Below the pieces are notes generated by a model. The model had not been told where the DNA came from and searched no databases. It saw only the letters and a program-made list of their open reading frames with translations. A program made the translations under genes and the position numbers. From NCBI GenBank assembly GCA_041396705.1, contig JAWKYB010000024.1, positions 1 through 61,952 on the forward strand: a stretch of 61,952 nt of DNA, read 5' to 3'. The stretch is from Alphaproteobacteria bacterium (GTDB lineage: Bacteria; Pseudomonadota; Alphaproteobacteria; CALKHQ01). Position 1 is the stretch's first letter, and each line of letters opens with the position of its first letter. Positions 7,509 to 15,849 of this stretch are shown one piece after another.

Positions 7509-9176
7509 CTACAGGCCGAGCGAGGCCTTGTACAGCGCGATCTGCCGGTCACGGCCGATCTGGTCGGTGATCTTCTCCCAGGCCTCGGCGATGGCGTCGG
7601 CGCCGGTCTGGGCGTCCATCTGGCCGGCGTAGATCTTGGCCAGCTCGTCCTCGGCCACGCTGTAGTACTGGAAGATGCCCGGGATGCGGGGTTCGATCGC
7701 CGCATTCGGATGGTTGTAGCTGTCGGCCTCGGAGGCGAGGTAGTCGCTGATGAAGCCCTCCTCGTAGCCCGCCTCGGTCCACTCCGGAATGATGAAGTGG
7801 GAGTTGCGGTACGGCTGGAAGCCGGACGGATAGGCCGCGCACCACAGCGAGATGTCCTTGCCGCCGATATGCGCCGCCGCGCTCCAGGCCGCCTTCTGCT
7901 TCTTGGAGTCGCTGTCGACCCGCGCCATCACGTACACGCCCCAGCCGATATAGGCCATGTTCGGCGCGAAGTTCGGGCCGCCCGCCAGGGTGTCCCACTG
8001 GCCGGTCGCCGCATTGTAGACGTCGTCCGAGCCGGGCAGGATCGAGAAGCCGACCACGTCGCCGACCACCGAGCTGTCGGAGGTCTGCGCGTTCGAGCCG
8101 ATGTCGCCCCACCACGACAGCATCGAGCCGGTGCCGGCCAGGAACTGCTGGAAGCCGGTGGTGCCGGGGTCGGCATTGATCTGGTCCGGCGGCTGGGCGT
8201 CCATCACGTCGAGCACGTCCTGGATCGCGCGCACCCAGGCCGGGTTGTTGATCCGCGGCTTCATGGTGTCGACGTCGAACAGCCAGGCCGGGTCGTCGGG
8301 ATGCTTGGCATAGGCGGTAGCGCGGCTGCCGAGGAAGTAGAAGCCGAAGCCGCCCCAGCCCTTCAACGGGTCGAGATAGCCGTAAGCCTCCAGCCCGAAC
8401 GGATCGGTCTTGCCCTTCAGGAAGCTGGTGACCTCCTGCACCTTCTGCCAGGTGGTCGGCACTTCCCACGCGCCCTGGTGACCCTCGGCCTCCCAGGCGG
8501 CGGCGAGCTCGTCGTTGTCGAAATAGTCGGTGCGGTAGTTGAAGGTGTGGCAGTCGCCGTCGATCGAGATGCGATAGGTCTTGCCGTCCCAGGTGCCGAC
8601 CGGCGCCTGCAGGTAGCCGACGTAATCGTCCATGTCGATCAGGCCCTTGACCCAATCCGGCATCTCCGAGGCCAGGCCCTTGCCGCAGACGTCGCCCTCG
8701 ACCGGCGCGCCCATCTCGATGATGTCGAAATCGACGGTGCCGGTGGCGATGGCCTGTTGCAGGCGCGGGTTGTAGTCGGCCTGGGCCAGGTCGATCCAGG
8801 TGATCTTGGCGCCGGTGTAGTCCTCCCACGGCCGCAGGAAGCCGCGGAACAGCAGGTTGTGCAGGTTCTGGTTGTTGAGGCCCATGAAGGTCAGCTCGAC
8901 CCCGGCGAACTCGCCTTCCTGCACCACCTCCTTGGTCGGGCCGAGGCACAGCTCGCCGACCTTCTGCCAGTCCGCGTCCGTCGGCGAGCCCATGCCGACG
9001 CCCGGGATCTTCAGGATCTCGGCGCGCAGGTCGGACTGGGCAAAGGCCGGCTTCGACGCCGTGCGCAGCGCCGCGACGCCGCCGACGGCCAGCGCGCCCG
9101 CGCCCGCCGCACCCTTCAGCACCCGGCGCCGGCTGGACTGCATCGCCATCAACCGGTTGTAGACTTCGACTTTCAC
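7509..9176 (-). CDS. Tat-exported extracellular solute (sugar) binding protein
   Basis: 555-residue periplasmic binding protein of the large CUT1-type cluster. The twin-arginine signal is SRRRVLKGAAGAGALAVGG followed by a PAFA cleavage site. GTG at 9176 is the likely start: GGGGAGGG lies 7 bases upstream, while the ATGs at residues 10 and 12 have none. Family features include a WEDYTGAKITW motif and GTMLSWWGD-like and GWGVYVMA segments. The mature part of about 515 residues is longer than MalE (370), as in Rhizobium/Rhodospirillum-type Tat-exported sugar binders. Substrate is unknown. First gene of the operon; promoter expected within 9177-9420. Confidence 0.9.
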   Translation of the reverse strand: MKVEVYNRLMAMQSSRRRVLKGAAGAGALAVGGVAALRTASKPAFAQSDLRAEILKIPGVGMGSPTDADWQKVGELCLGPTKEVVQEGEFAGVELTFMGLNNQNLHNLLFRGFLRPWEDYTGAKITWIDLAQADYNPRLQQAIATGTVDFDIIEMGAPVEGDVCGKGLASEMPDWVKGLIDMDDYVGYLQAPVGTWDGKTYRISIDGDCHTFNYRTDYFDNDELAAAWEAEGHQGAWEVPTTWQKVQEVTSFLKGKTDPFGLEAYGYLDPLKGWGGFGFYFLGSRATAYAKHPDDPAWLFDVDTMKPRINNPAWVRAIQDVLDVMDAQPPDQINADPGTTGFQQFLAGTGSMLSWWGDIGSNAQTSDSSVVGDVVGFSILPGSDDVYNAATGQWDTLAGGPNFAPNMAYIGWGVYVMARVDSDSKKQKAAWSAAAHIGGKDISLWCAAYPSGFQPYRNSHFIIPEWTEAGYEEGFISDYLASEADSYNHPNAAIEPRIPGIFQYYSVAEDELAKIYAGQMDAQTGADAIAEAWEKITDQIGRDRQIALYKASLGL

Positions 9177-9379
9177 CTGCTTTCCCTCCCCATGATTCGC
9201 AGTGCCGTACCGCACGGCGGTGCGCCGGCGGCGGATTTCACGCGAGCCGTATCGCGCCGCCCGCCCCGTCGCAGGAACCGCAACGCAGCGGCAGGTGGCG
9301 TGCACGGTCGATTGGCTGCCGCTCGGCAACGGTATGGACCGCCCTCGACGGGTGTCAATAGCTTGCGGGCAGCGCGAAG

Positions 9380-9405
9380 GGCGGCGCGGGCCGCCCCGCG
9401 CCGCC
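9380..9405 (-). terminator. GC hairpin after the propeller gene
   Basis: Perfect 10-bp arms (GGCGGCGCGG at 9380-9389 and CCGCGCCGCC at 9396-9405) with a 6-base loop, 15 bases past the stop of the upstream minus-strand gene. No U-tract. It may insulate the sugar operon from read-through. Confidence 0.35.
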
Positions 9406-9420
9406 GCCGGCCCGTGCCGG

Positions 9421-11190
9421 TCACGGTCCGGGCGGCACCAGATCCGGCGCCGCCTCGACGCAGATCTCGCGGATCCACGTCTCCGCCCCGCCGGTCAGCG
9501 TCCACTCGGTGATGCCGGCAAAGATCGCGACGATCTCGAAGTCGCCGCGGCGCATGCCGGCCGCCGTGTTACCCACCGGCGTGATGCCGGCGGCATGCGT
9601 CACCGTCGCCAGTTCGGCCTGCGACATGGTGTCGTGGCGGGTGTAGCGGACCACCAGCCGGCTGGCCGGCTTGCCGGGCGGCATCCGGAACCGCAGCGTG
9701 GCGTGGCGCAGTTGCAGGATGTCGCCGAAGATCTGCGGCCCCTGGTAGATGCCCGGCTGCAACACCGTCACCGGGATGACCCCGGCCAGGTGGCTCGGCG
9801 CGATCGGCGCCGCCTGCGCGTTGAAAAAACGCAGGCAGTGCATCACCGGGCACTGGCAGTCGACCGGCACGGCGATCGAGGTGAACGGGAACGCGACGGT
9901 CGCGAACGAGACCGCGCCGCTGCCGTGCTGGGTGCAGTGCACGTCGAACACCGCCGGCGTGACCGCCTGCGCCGGCAGCACCAGCGGATTGCCGCCGCCG
10001 GTCACCGGCACGATCGCCACGCCCTGCCGCTCGTTGCCGCAGGCGTCGAAGGCGCGGATCGTCACCTGCTGCGGCACGTTGCAGTTTCCGGCCACTGCGG
10101 CAGGCGTCGCCGTCAGGGTCTGTCCCGCGACGTGATCGACGGCGACCGCGTCGGTCGGGCTGTGGCCGACCTGGATCGGCGCGCCGATCACCGCCGGCGG
10201 GTTCGGGGCTGGATCGATCTCGACCAGGTCGTTCTGGTCGCCGCGCGGCACGAAAACGCGGGTGCCGTCCGGCGTCGGCGCCGGCTGGCCCAGCCAGGTG
10301 CCCTGCACGTCGACGATGCGCGGCGTCAACGAGCCGCTGGGCAGATCGACGACAAAGACCTGCCCGGGAACGGGATTCGGGTTCGGATTCGGGTTGGCGA
10401 CCGTATGCGGCCGCTGGGCCGAGGTGGCGATGATGCGGTCCTGCGCGTCGACAGCGAGGTAGATCGCCGAGTTCGACAGACCCTGCGGCAGGCTGACCGT
10501 TCCGCCGAACGCCACCTGCGGGCCGGCGATGTCGAGCGCGGTGATGGTGCCGGACAGCCGTTGGCCGACATAGAGGATGAACCCGCTGCGGCTGAGCGCG
10601 AGCCCGGTCGGCTGGTTGGGAATCGGCGTTTCCTCGCGGATCGTGCCCGCAAGCGGATCGATCGAGAACAGGATGTTGGCGCCGCGATGGGTGGTGTAGA
10701 GCCGGGCGCGCTGGGCCGACCAGACCAGATGCAGGGTCCCGTACGGGTTCGGCCCGGCGGCCGGCTCGACCAGGAACGCGCCGGGCAGCAGTGTCGGGTC
10801 GGCCGGGTTGGCGATGTTGACCGCGACGATCCGGTTGGAGCCGCCATAGGGCCCGGTGTCCGAGGCGATCGTGCCCGACGCCTGTGAAATCGCCACATAG
10901 GCGCGGGTGCCGCCGACTGCACCGGGCACCGCGGCCTGGCCGCCGTAGCCCGGGCCGAGATCCAGTTCCTTGGTCACCGCGCCCGCGCAGGTGTCAAAGG
11001 CGGCGAACCAGGCATGCTGTTCCTTGCCGACCAGCTTGGTGCCGGTGACATAGACGAAGCGCTGGTCGGGCATCACCACCAGCCGCGAGCAGCTGAAACC
11101 CAGCGGCTGGATCGTGGCCAGCGCGCCGGTGGCGGGATCGCCGTAACGAAGGTCCTGCGTCGCGGCGTTGACGGAGAATACGAGATCCAT
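9421..11190 (-). CDS. YncE-like beta-propeller protein, unknown function
   Basis: 589 residues. Residues ~1-380 hold repeated propeller-blade patterns of the YncE/SMP-30 sort (RFVYVTGTKLV, RLYTTHRG, LSRSGFILYVGQRLSGTITALD, PTPDGTRVFVPRGDQNDLVEID), including a short NPNPNPNP linker. The following ~200 residues form a separate beta-rich, Cys-containing region (CNVPQQVTIRAFDACGN, then CQCPVMHCLRFFN) that looks like an Ig-like module plus an unrecognised C-terminal domain. There is no signal peptide: after the start (GGGAG 7 bases upstream) the sequence begins directly with MDLVFSVNAATQ. It could be cytoplasmic, or exported by a route without an N-terminal signal. Monocistronic, with a 289-bp upstream gap. 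Confidence 0.65.
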   Translation of the reverse strand: MDLVFSVNAATQDLRYGDPATGALATIQPLGFSCSRLVVMPDQRFVYVTGTKLVGKEQHAWFAAFDTCAGAVTKELDLGPGYGGQAAVPGAVGGTRAYVAISQASGTIASDTGPYGGSNRIVAVNIANPADPTLLPGAFLVEPAAGPNPYGTLHLVWSAQRARLYTTHRGANILFSIDPLAGTIREETPIPNQPTGLALSRSGFILYVGQRLSGTITALDIAGPQVAFGGTVSLPQGLSNSAIYLAVDAQDRIIATSAQRPHTVANPNPNPNPVPGQVFVVDLPSGSLTPRIVDVQGTWLGQPAPTPDGTRVFVPRGDQNDLVEIDPAPNPPAVIGAPIQVGHSPTDAVAVDHVAGQTLTATPAAVAGNCNVPQQVTIRAFDACGNERQGVAIVPVTGGGNPLVLPAQAVTPAVFDVHCTQHGSGAVSFATVAFPFTSIAVPVDCQCPVMHCLRFFNAQAAPIAPSHLAGVIPVTVLQPGIYQGPQIFGDILQLRHATLRFRMPPGKPASRLVVRYTRHDTMSQAELATVTHAAGITPVGNTAAGMRRGDFEIVAIFAGITEWTLTGGAETWIREICVEAAPDLVPPGP

Positions 11191-11479
11191 GGCACAACTC
11201 CCTCGCCGGCCCCACACCGGCCGTGAAAAAGGATTTCGCGCACGGCCTGCGCCGCGCACGGCAAACTCAGCCCTCGGAACGGTGCAGCCGGAACTTATTC
11301 AATACCAATTCGAAATCTGTAGTGCGGGCGTGTCCGGCTCACGCAATGCATATTACTGCCGGAGAATTAAGTCAGAAATCGGACCGATGTCTGCAATATT
11401 ATGAATGAACCACTCATTTCTATATCATGTCTCTAACGTGACGTGGCATTCAGGTCGGGCGCCCCGACCGGCACGACAC
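11191..11479. other. AT-richer intergenic region upstream of the propeller gene
   Basis: 289 bases without a credible gene. The middle (about 11290-11440) is much richer in A+T than anything around it, which fits a promoter for the minus-strand propeller gene; I cannot place -35/-10 boxes with confidence. A short imperfect dyad, AATGA-N5-TCATT, occurs near 11404-11418. Confidence 0.4.
11453..11469 (-). terminator. Short hairpin after the DASS carrier gene
   Basis: Arms GGTCGGG (11453-11459) and CCCGACC (11463-11469) with a 3-base loop, 10 bases beyond the stop codon of the carrier. No U-tract follows on the minus strand. Confidence 0.35.
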
Positions 11480-12931
11480 TCAGCCCGGCAGCACCCAGCC
11501 GCCGAGTCCAAGCACAAGGGCGGTCACCACCAGGATGCCGACCAGGTCGAGGACGGCGCCGGCACGCAGCATGTGGCGCATCTCCACCGAGCCGCTGCCG
11601 AACACGACCGCGTTCGGCGGCGTCGCCACGGGCAGCATGAAACCGAGGGTGGCGAACAGCGCCACCGGCAGCGCCAGCGTCGCCGCCGGGGCGCCCATGC
11701 CCAGCGCGGTGGCGCCGGCGACCGGCAGGAACACGGCGGCCATCGCGGTGTTGCTGGCCAACTCGCCGACCAGCACGATCAGCGCGCCGACGGCGAGCAG
11801 CAGCACCACGGTCGGCATCGCGCCGAGCCCGGCCAGCCGCCCGCCGAGCCAGTCGGCGAGGTCGGTGGCGCCGATCGCCTCGGCGAGCGCCAGCCCGCCG
11901 CCGAACAGGATCAGCACGTCCCAGCGGATCGTCGCCGCCTCGCGCCAGGACAGCAGGAAGCGGCCGGTGCGCAGGTTCGCCGGCAGCAGGAACAGCAGCA
12001 GCGCGCCGGAGATCGCGATGCCGGCGTCCGACAGCAGCCCCAGCGCCGGCAGCCACGCCTCCAGCAATGGCCGCGCCAGCCACGCGAGGGCGGCCAGCGC
12101 CATCACCGCCGCCACCATCCAGCCGCCCCGGCCGACCGGCTCGAGCGCGGCATGGCGGTCGCGGATCGCGGCCGCGATGCGGGCGGAGTGACCGGCAGGC
12201 ACGCGGAACGCCAGTCGGGTCAGCAGCAGCCAGGTCAGCGGCAGCAGCGCCAGCATCACCGGCACACCGACCAGCATCCAGCGCAGGAAGCCGACCTCGA
12301 TGCCATATTCCTCGGCCATGAAGGCGGCGAACAGGGCGTTGGGCGGCGTGCCGATCAGCGTGCCCATGCCGCCGATGGTCGCCGCATAGGCGATGCCGAG
12401 CAGCAGCGCCGGCGCCGCGGCATCGTGCTCCGCGCCCTCCTCGCCGAACGCCGCGGCCACCGACAGCCCGATCGGCAGCATCACCATCGCAGTGGCGGTG
12501 TTGCTGACCCACATGCTGAGAAAGGCCGTCACCGCCATCAGGCCGGCGATGACGCCACGCGGGCTGGCCCCGGCGGCGCGCAGCACGGCGAGCGCGAGTC
12601 GCCGGTCCAGGCCCCAGACGTTCATCGCACGGGCCAGCAGAAAGCCGCCCAGGAACAGGAAGACCAGCGGATGGGCGTAGGGCGCCGCCATCTGCGCAAC
12701 GCCCGCCTGGCCGAGCAGCGGCAGCGCCACCAGCGGCACCAGCGCGGTGGCGGCCAGCGGCAGCGCCTCGGTCATCCACCAGATGGCCATCAGCACGCCC
12801 ACCGCCGCGGTGCGCCAGCCGGCGTCGCTCAGGTCCTGCGGCGGCGGCAGCGCCAGCATGGCGGCAAATGCCGCGGGCCCGGCCGGCAGGCCGACCAGCC
12901 GATGCAGCGCCATGCCGGGCGATTCGGACAT
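11480..12931 (-). CDS. SLC13/DASS family anion:sodium symporter
   Basis: 483-residue inner-membrane carrier of the divalent anion:Na+ symporter (DASS/SLC13, CitT/SdcS) family. Both diagnostic SNT motifs are present: SNT at 143-145 in MWVSNTATAMVM and at 393-395 in ELASNTAMAAVFLPV. They lie in the two inverted-repeat halves and bind carboxylate and sodium. The C-terminal half also has the family's GTPPNAL and ATPPNAV-type hairpin tips. Likely substrates are C4-dicarboxylates, citrate or sulfate; the sequence alone does not decide. It follows the DUF486 gene on the same strand after 20 bases, so cotranscription is likely. Confidence 0.88.
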   Translation of the reverse strand: MSESPGMALHRLVGLPAGPAAFAAMLALPPPQDLSDAGWRTAAVGVLMAIWWMTEALPLAATALVPLVALPLLGQAGVAQMAAPYAHPLVFLFLGGFLLARAMNVWGLDRRLALAVLRAAGASPRGVIAGLMAVTAFLSMWVSNTATAMVMLPIGLSVAAAFGEEGAEHDAAAPALLLGIAYAATIGGMGTLIGTPPNALFAAFMAEEYGIEVGFLRWMLVGVPVMLALLPLTWLLLTRLAFRVPAGHSARIAAAIRDRHAALEPVGRGGWMVAAVMALAALAWLARPLLEAWLPALGLLSDAGIAISGALLLFLLPANLRTGRFLLSWREAATIRWDVLILFGGGLALAEAIGATDLADWLGGRLAGLGAMPTVVLLLAVGALIVLVGELASNTAMAAVFLPVAGATALGMGAPAATLALPVALFATLGFMLPVATPPNAVVFGSGSVEMRHMLRAGAVLDLVGILVVTALVLGLGGWVLPG

Positions 12932-12951
12932 GGCGACAGCCTAGCGCCGCC

Positions 12952-13302
12952 TCAACCGAACGGATTGCGGAAGATCAAGAATGCCCCGAGCGCGATGCAG
13001 CCGAAGCCGAGCAGGTGACCGAGGTTCAGCCGCTCGCCGAGATAGGCGACCGAAAACACCGCGAACACCGCAAGCGTGATCACCTCCTGCATCGTCTTCA
13101 GCTCGGCGGCGGAATAGACCCGGTGGCCGAGCCGGTTGGCCGGCACCGCCAGCCAGTATTCGACCAGGGCGATGCCCCAGCTCGCGAACACGACGAGCCA
13201 GAGCGGCCGGTCGGCGAACTTGAGATGGCCGTACCAGGCGAAGGTCATGAACACGTTGGAGGCGATCAGCAGCAGGACGGGCGCGACATGGGCAAATGAC
13301 AA
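12952..13302 (-). CDS. DMT-superfamily small membrane protein (DUF486)
   Basis: Four-helix membrane protein of the DUF486 family, with the hallmark SNVFMTFAWYGHLKF near the N-terminus and FRNPFG at the end. The function of the family is unknown; the fold is that of half a drug/metabolite transporter, so a dimer is likely. The start is uncertain. TTG at 13302 gives 116 residues, matching the family length, but no ribosome binding site is visible. A GTG at 13350 in the same frame would add a Cys-rich leader (VVACCCPG) that does not look native. Confidence 0.8.
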   Translation of the reverse strand: MSFAHVAPVLLLIASNVFMTFAWYGHLKFADRPLWLVVFASWGIALVEYWLAVPANRLGHRVYSAAELKTMQEVITLAVFAVFSVAYLGERLNLGHLLGFGCIALGAFLIFRNPFG

Positions 13303-13469
13303 GATGGCGACTCGCAATGCAGCCGGACCTGGGCAACAGCACGCGACCACCCGCGACCGGTTGGCAAGCGCCGCGCGGGCCGTGGCGGGCGGGCAGTGGC
13401 GGACGGTGGCTCATCCGTGCTTCACTCCCGGCACACGGGCCGCGCACAGCGGCCCGGCGGGAGGACAGG

Positions 13470-14402
13470 ATGCGCCAACACCGCCTCGACGGCCTGGCCC
13501 GACCGCTTTCGGCGCTGGTCATGGGCTGCGACAACAAGACCGACGCCGACGACGGTGCGGCCCTGTGGTCCGCCTTCATCGCGGCCGGGGGCAACGTCTT
13601 CGACACGGCCCACATCTACGGCAAGGGCGCGTGCGAGCGCGCCTTGGGCGACTGGCTGGCGCGCGAGCGGCTGACCGGTGCGGTGACGGTGATCGTCAAG
13701 GGCGCCCACACACCCTGGTGCGACCCGGCGAACCTGTCGCTGCAGCTGGGCGAATCGCTCGACCGGCTTCGGCTGGATCGGGCCGACATCTATCTGCTGC
13801 ATCGCGACAACCCCGACATTCAGGTCGGCGAATTCGTCGACGCGCTGGATGCCGAGGCGGCGGCCGGGCGGATCGGGCTGTTCGGGGCGTCGAACTGGAC
13901 GGTGGCACGGTTTCGCGAGGCCAACGCGCACGCCGACCGCCATGGCAGGCGGCGCTTCGCCGCGCTCAGCAACAACCTGTCGCTGGCGCGGATGCAGCGG
14001 CCGGTCTGGCCCGGCAGCGTCGCCGCGTCAGACGACGCGACGCTGCGCTTTCTCGCCGAGACCCGCACCGCCCATTTCGCCTGGTCGTCGCAGGCGCGCG
14101 GCTATTTCCACCGGCCCGGCAGCGCCGCCCCGCTTGCCGCGGGCACGCGCCCGGAGGACTGCTTCGACAGCCCTGAAAACCGCGAGCGGCGAAGGCGGGC
14201 CGAGCGGCTCGGCGCGCGACGCGGCCTCGCGGCCGCACAGATCGCGACCGCTTACGTGCTGAACCAGCCCTTTCCGTCCTTCGCCCTGATCGGCCCGCGC
14301 ACCGAGGCGGAACTGGCGGACAGCCTGCCTGGCGCCGAGGTCGCGCTGTCGGCGGAGGAGCTGGCCTGGCTGGACCTGCACCGCGACGACGATCCGGGCT
14401 GA
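13470..14402 (+). CDS. Aldo/keto reductase
   Basis: 310-residue NAD(P)H-dependent oxidoreductase with a TIM-barrel fold. Catalytic tetrad positions are visible: Asp in VFDTAHIYGKG, Tyr in the same segment, Lys in VIVKGAH and His in IYLLHRDNP. The cofactor phosphate-binding end is FALIGPRTEAELADSL. The reading of the C-terminus (QIATAYVLNQPFPSFALIGP) is close to the YghZ/Tas-type branch. Start 13470 has GGGAGGACAGG immediately before the ATG. Substrate unknown. Divergent from DUF486. Confidence 0.9.
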   Translation: MRQHRLDGLARPLSALVMGCDNKTDADDGAALWSAFIAAGGNVFDTAHIYGKGACERALGDWLARERLTGAVTVIVKGAHTPWCDPANLSLQLGESLDRLRLDRADIYLLHRDNPDIQVGEFVDALDAEAAAGRIGLFGASNWTVARFREANAHADRHGRRRFAALSNNLSLARMQRPVWPGSVAASDDATLRFLAETRTAHFAWSSQARGYFHRPGSAAPLAAGTRPEDCFDSPENRERRRRAERLGARRGLAAAQIATAYVLNQPFPSFALIGPRTEAELADSLPGAEVALSAEELAWLDLHRDDDPG

Positions 14403-14508
14403 GCCCGGCGGCGCACTTCTGGGCGGCAATGTGGCGATTCTGCGATCAATCACGGCGGCGTGAGCCGGGTCACAGCAGCCCGATCGCCGCGGGCCCATCT
14501 GCCCGTCA

Positions 14509-14532
14509 TCGCGAGGCATGGGGGCTTCGCGA
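14509..14532. promoter_or_regulatory. Leader hairpin 20 bases ahead of a secreted-protein gene
   Basis: TCGCGAGGC (14509-14517) pairs with GCTTCGCGA (14524-14532), with one G-U wobble and a 6-base loop. It sits 20 bases upstream of the ATG at 14553, so it would lie in the mRNA leader. It could also be a genomic REP-type palindrome; its core resembles the widespread CGTCATCGCGAGG element. Confidence 0.35.
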
Positions 14533-14552
14533 CGAGACGGGGAAACAAGATC

Positions 14553-14891
14553 ATGCTTCAGACCATTCGCACCGCAGCCGCCATTGTCACCGCCACCGCC
14601 GCGCTCGGCTTCGCCGCGTCGGCGGCCCAGGCCGGTCAGACCGATTTCACGCTGTACAACCAGACCGACGCCGACATCTACTACCTGTTCGTCTCGCCCG
14701 ACACCTCCGACGACTGGGGCTATGACGTGCTGGGCGAGGCGATCCTGCCCGCCGGCGGCAGCGTCCAGGTCGGGATGGACGGCTACGGCTCGCACTGCAC
14801 CTTCGATATCCAGGTGGAATACCACGACGGCCAGACCTTCGAGATGTGGGGGGTCGACCTGTGCACCTATGCCGAAGTGGTCGTCGAGTAG
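14553..14891 (+). CDS. Small secreted protein, one of a widespread uncharacterised family
   Basis: 112 residues. A signal peptide (LQTIRTAAAIVTATAALGFAASAAQA) is followed by an 86-residue beta-rich domain. The pattern FTLYNQTDADIYYLFVSPDTSDDWGYDVLG, then LPAGGSVQV, then CTFDIQVEYHDG is one I have seen in many small alphaproteobacterial exported proteins of unknown function, sometimes misnamed argininosuccinate lyase. The two Cys (CTFD and LCTY) may form a disulfide. The ribosome binding site is moderate (GGGGAAA). Followed by another small secreted protein 156 bases later. Confidence 0.75.
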   Translation: MLQTIRTAAAIVTATAALGFAASAAQAGQTDFTLYNQTDADIYYLFVSPDTSDDWGYDVLGEAILPAGGSVQVGMDGYGSHCTFDIQVEYHDGQTFEMWGVDLCTYAEVVVE

Positions 14892-15047
14892 GCGATACCG
14901 TCGCCACCGCACGGCCGACCGCGGGGCGCCTCCGGCAGCGAGGCGCCCCGCGCGCATCTGCCCGTCGTGCAGGCGAACCGCAATTCCACCGCAATCCGGC
15001 GCCTAACTGGCGCCCCCAGCACCACCATTGGACGGAGTTGACCCATC

Positions 15048-15449
15048 ATGCGTCGCGCATCCGCGGCCCTGGTCCTCGCAACCCTCGCCACCGCCGGCGC
15101 CCTGCCGCCGGCCCAGGCGGCCGACCTCGCGCACCTGCGCGCGATGGCCGGCCAGTACACCGACGTCGTCATGGCCGACGCCGCGCTCGAATCGGAGTTG
15201 CGCGGCCTGCTCGGCGACGGCTATGCGAGCTTCGCCGAGGACATGCAGGTGGTGTTCCCGAGCGAGCTCGTGGACGGTCACGTGCTGGTTGCGACCGGCT
15301 GCCGCGCGCACGACTGCGGCGCCCACGGCGGAATGATCCTGGTCGATGTCGACACCGGCACGGTCCAGGTCCTGCAGATGGCCCGCGGCATCTCCGGCAT
15401 CGCCCTCACCCCCGGGGTGCAGGGCGCGCTCGCGACCTGGATGCAATAG
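15048..15449 (+). CDS. Small secreted protein, Ivy-like (lysozyme-inhibitor family candidate)
   Basis: 133 residues. A signal peptide ends near PPAQA (residues 20-24). The mature domain carries LVATGCRAHDCGAHGGMILVD, which matches the layout of the Ivy active loop; E. coli Ivy has ACKPHDC followed by a strand. In Ivy the His-Asp of CKPHDC plug the C-type lysozyme active site, and both Cys form a disulfide. Here K-P is replaced by R-A, but C-x-x-HDC is kept. The rest (GQYTDVVMADAALESELRGLLGDGYASF) fits the helix before it. If correct, it protects peptidoglycan in the periplasm. The family call rests on one motif plus size and export. Confidence 0.6.
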   Translation: MRRASAALVLATLATAGALPPAQAADLAHLRAMAGQYTDVVMADAALESELRGLLGDGYASFAEDMQVVFPSELVDGHVLVATGCRAHDCGAHGGMILVDVDTGTVQVLQMARGISGIALTPGVQGALATWMQ

Positions 15450-15452
15450 CGG

Positions 15453-15824
15453 TCAGGGCGTCGCGTCCCAGGCGGTCAGCGACAGCACGTTGCCGTCCGG
15501 GTCCCTGAACCAGGCGACCGCGGTGCCTGGCGCCGGGCGCCAGATGCCGCGCGAGTCCTGGCCGAGACCGTCAAAGCGCTCGGTCCGCAGGCCCTTCTCC
15601 GCCAACCCATCGACGGCGGCTGCGATATCGTCGACCCGCCAGCCGAGCACCGTATGGCCCTGCGGCCGATGCGCCGCCAGCTTCTGCAGGCGCAGCATCG
15701 TGCCGCCGGCGTCGAACACCAGGGCATAGGGGCTGTCCTCGACCAGCCGTAGGCCGAGCACCTCGCCGTAGAACGCCTTCGCCGCCGCCGGCATGGCCGT
15801 CGCGGCGAAGGCGATCACAGGCAT
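15453..15824 (-). CDS. VOC (glyoxalase/bleomycin-resistance-like) family protein
   Basis: 123-residue protein with two beta-alpha-beta-beta-beta halves of the vicinal-oxygen-chelate fold. Markers are FYGEVLGLRLVEDSPYALVFDAGGTMLRLQ in the first half and VDDIAAAVDGLAEKG, then WFRDPDGNVLSL in the second. Start at the ATG 15824 (MPVIAFAATAM) matches family starts. Substrate cannot be told. Its stop is 3 bases from that of the Ivy-like gene (convergent). Confidence 0.85.
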   Translation of the reverse strand: MPVIAFAATAMPAAAKAFYGEVLGLRLVEDSPYALVFDAGGTMLRLQKLAAHRPQGHTVLGWRVDDIAAAVDGLAEKGLRTERFDGLGQDSRGIWRPAPGTAVAWFRDPDGNVLSLTAWDATP

Positions 15825-15849
15825 GTCGGCCAGCAAGGCGAACGCTCCG

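Noticed and set aside
11405..13018. 537-codon Gln/Arg/His-rich open frame, plus strand
   Set aside because: Antisense to the DASS carrier; low-complexity composition.
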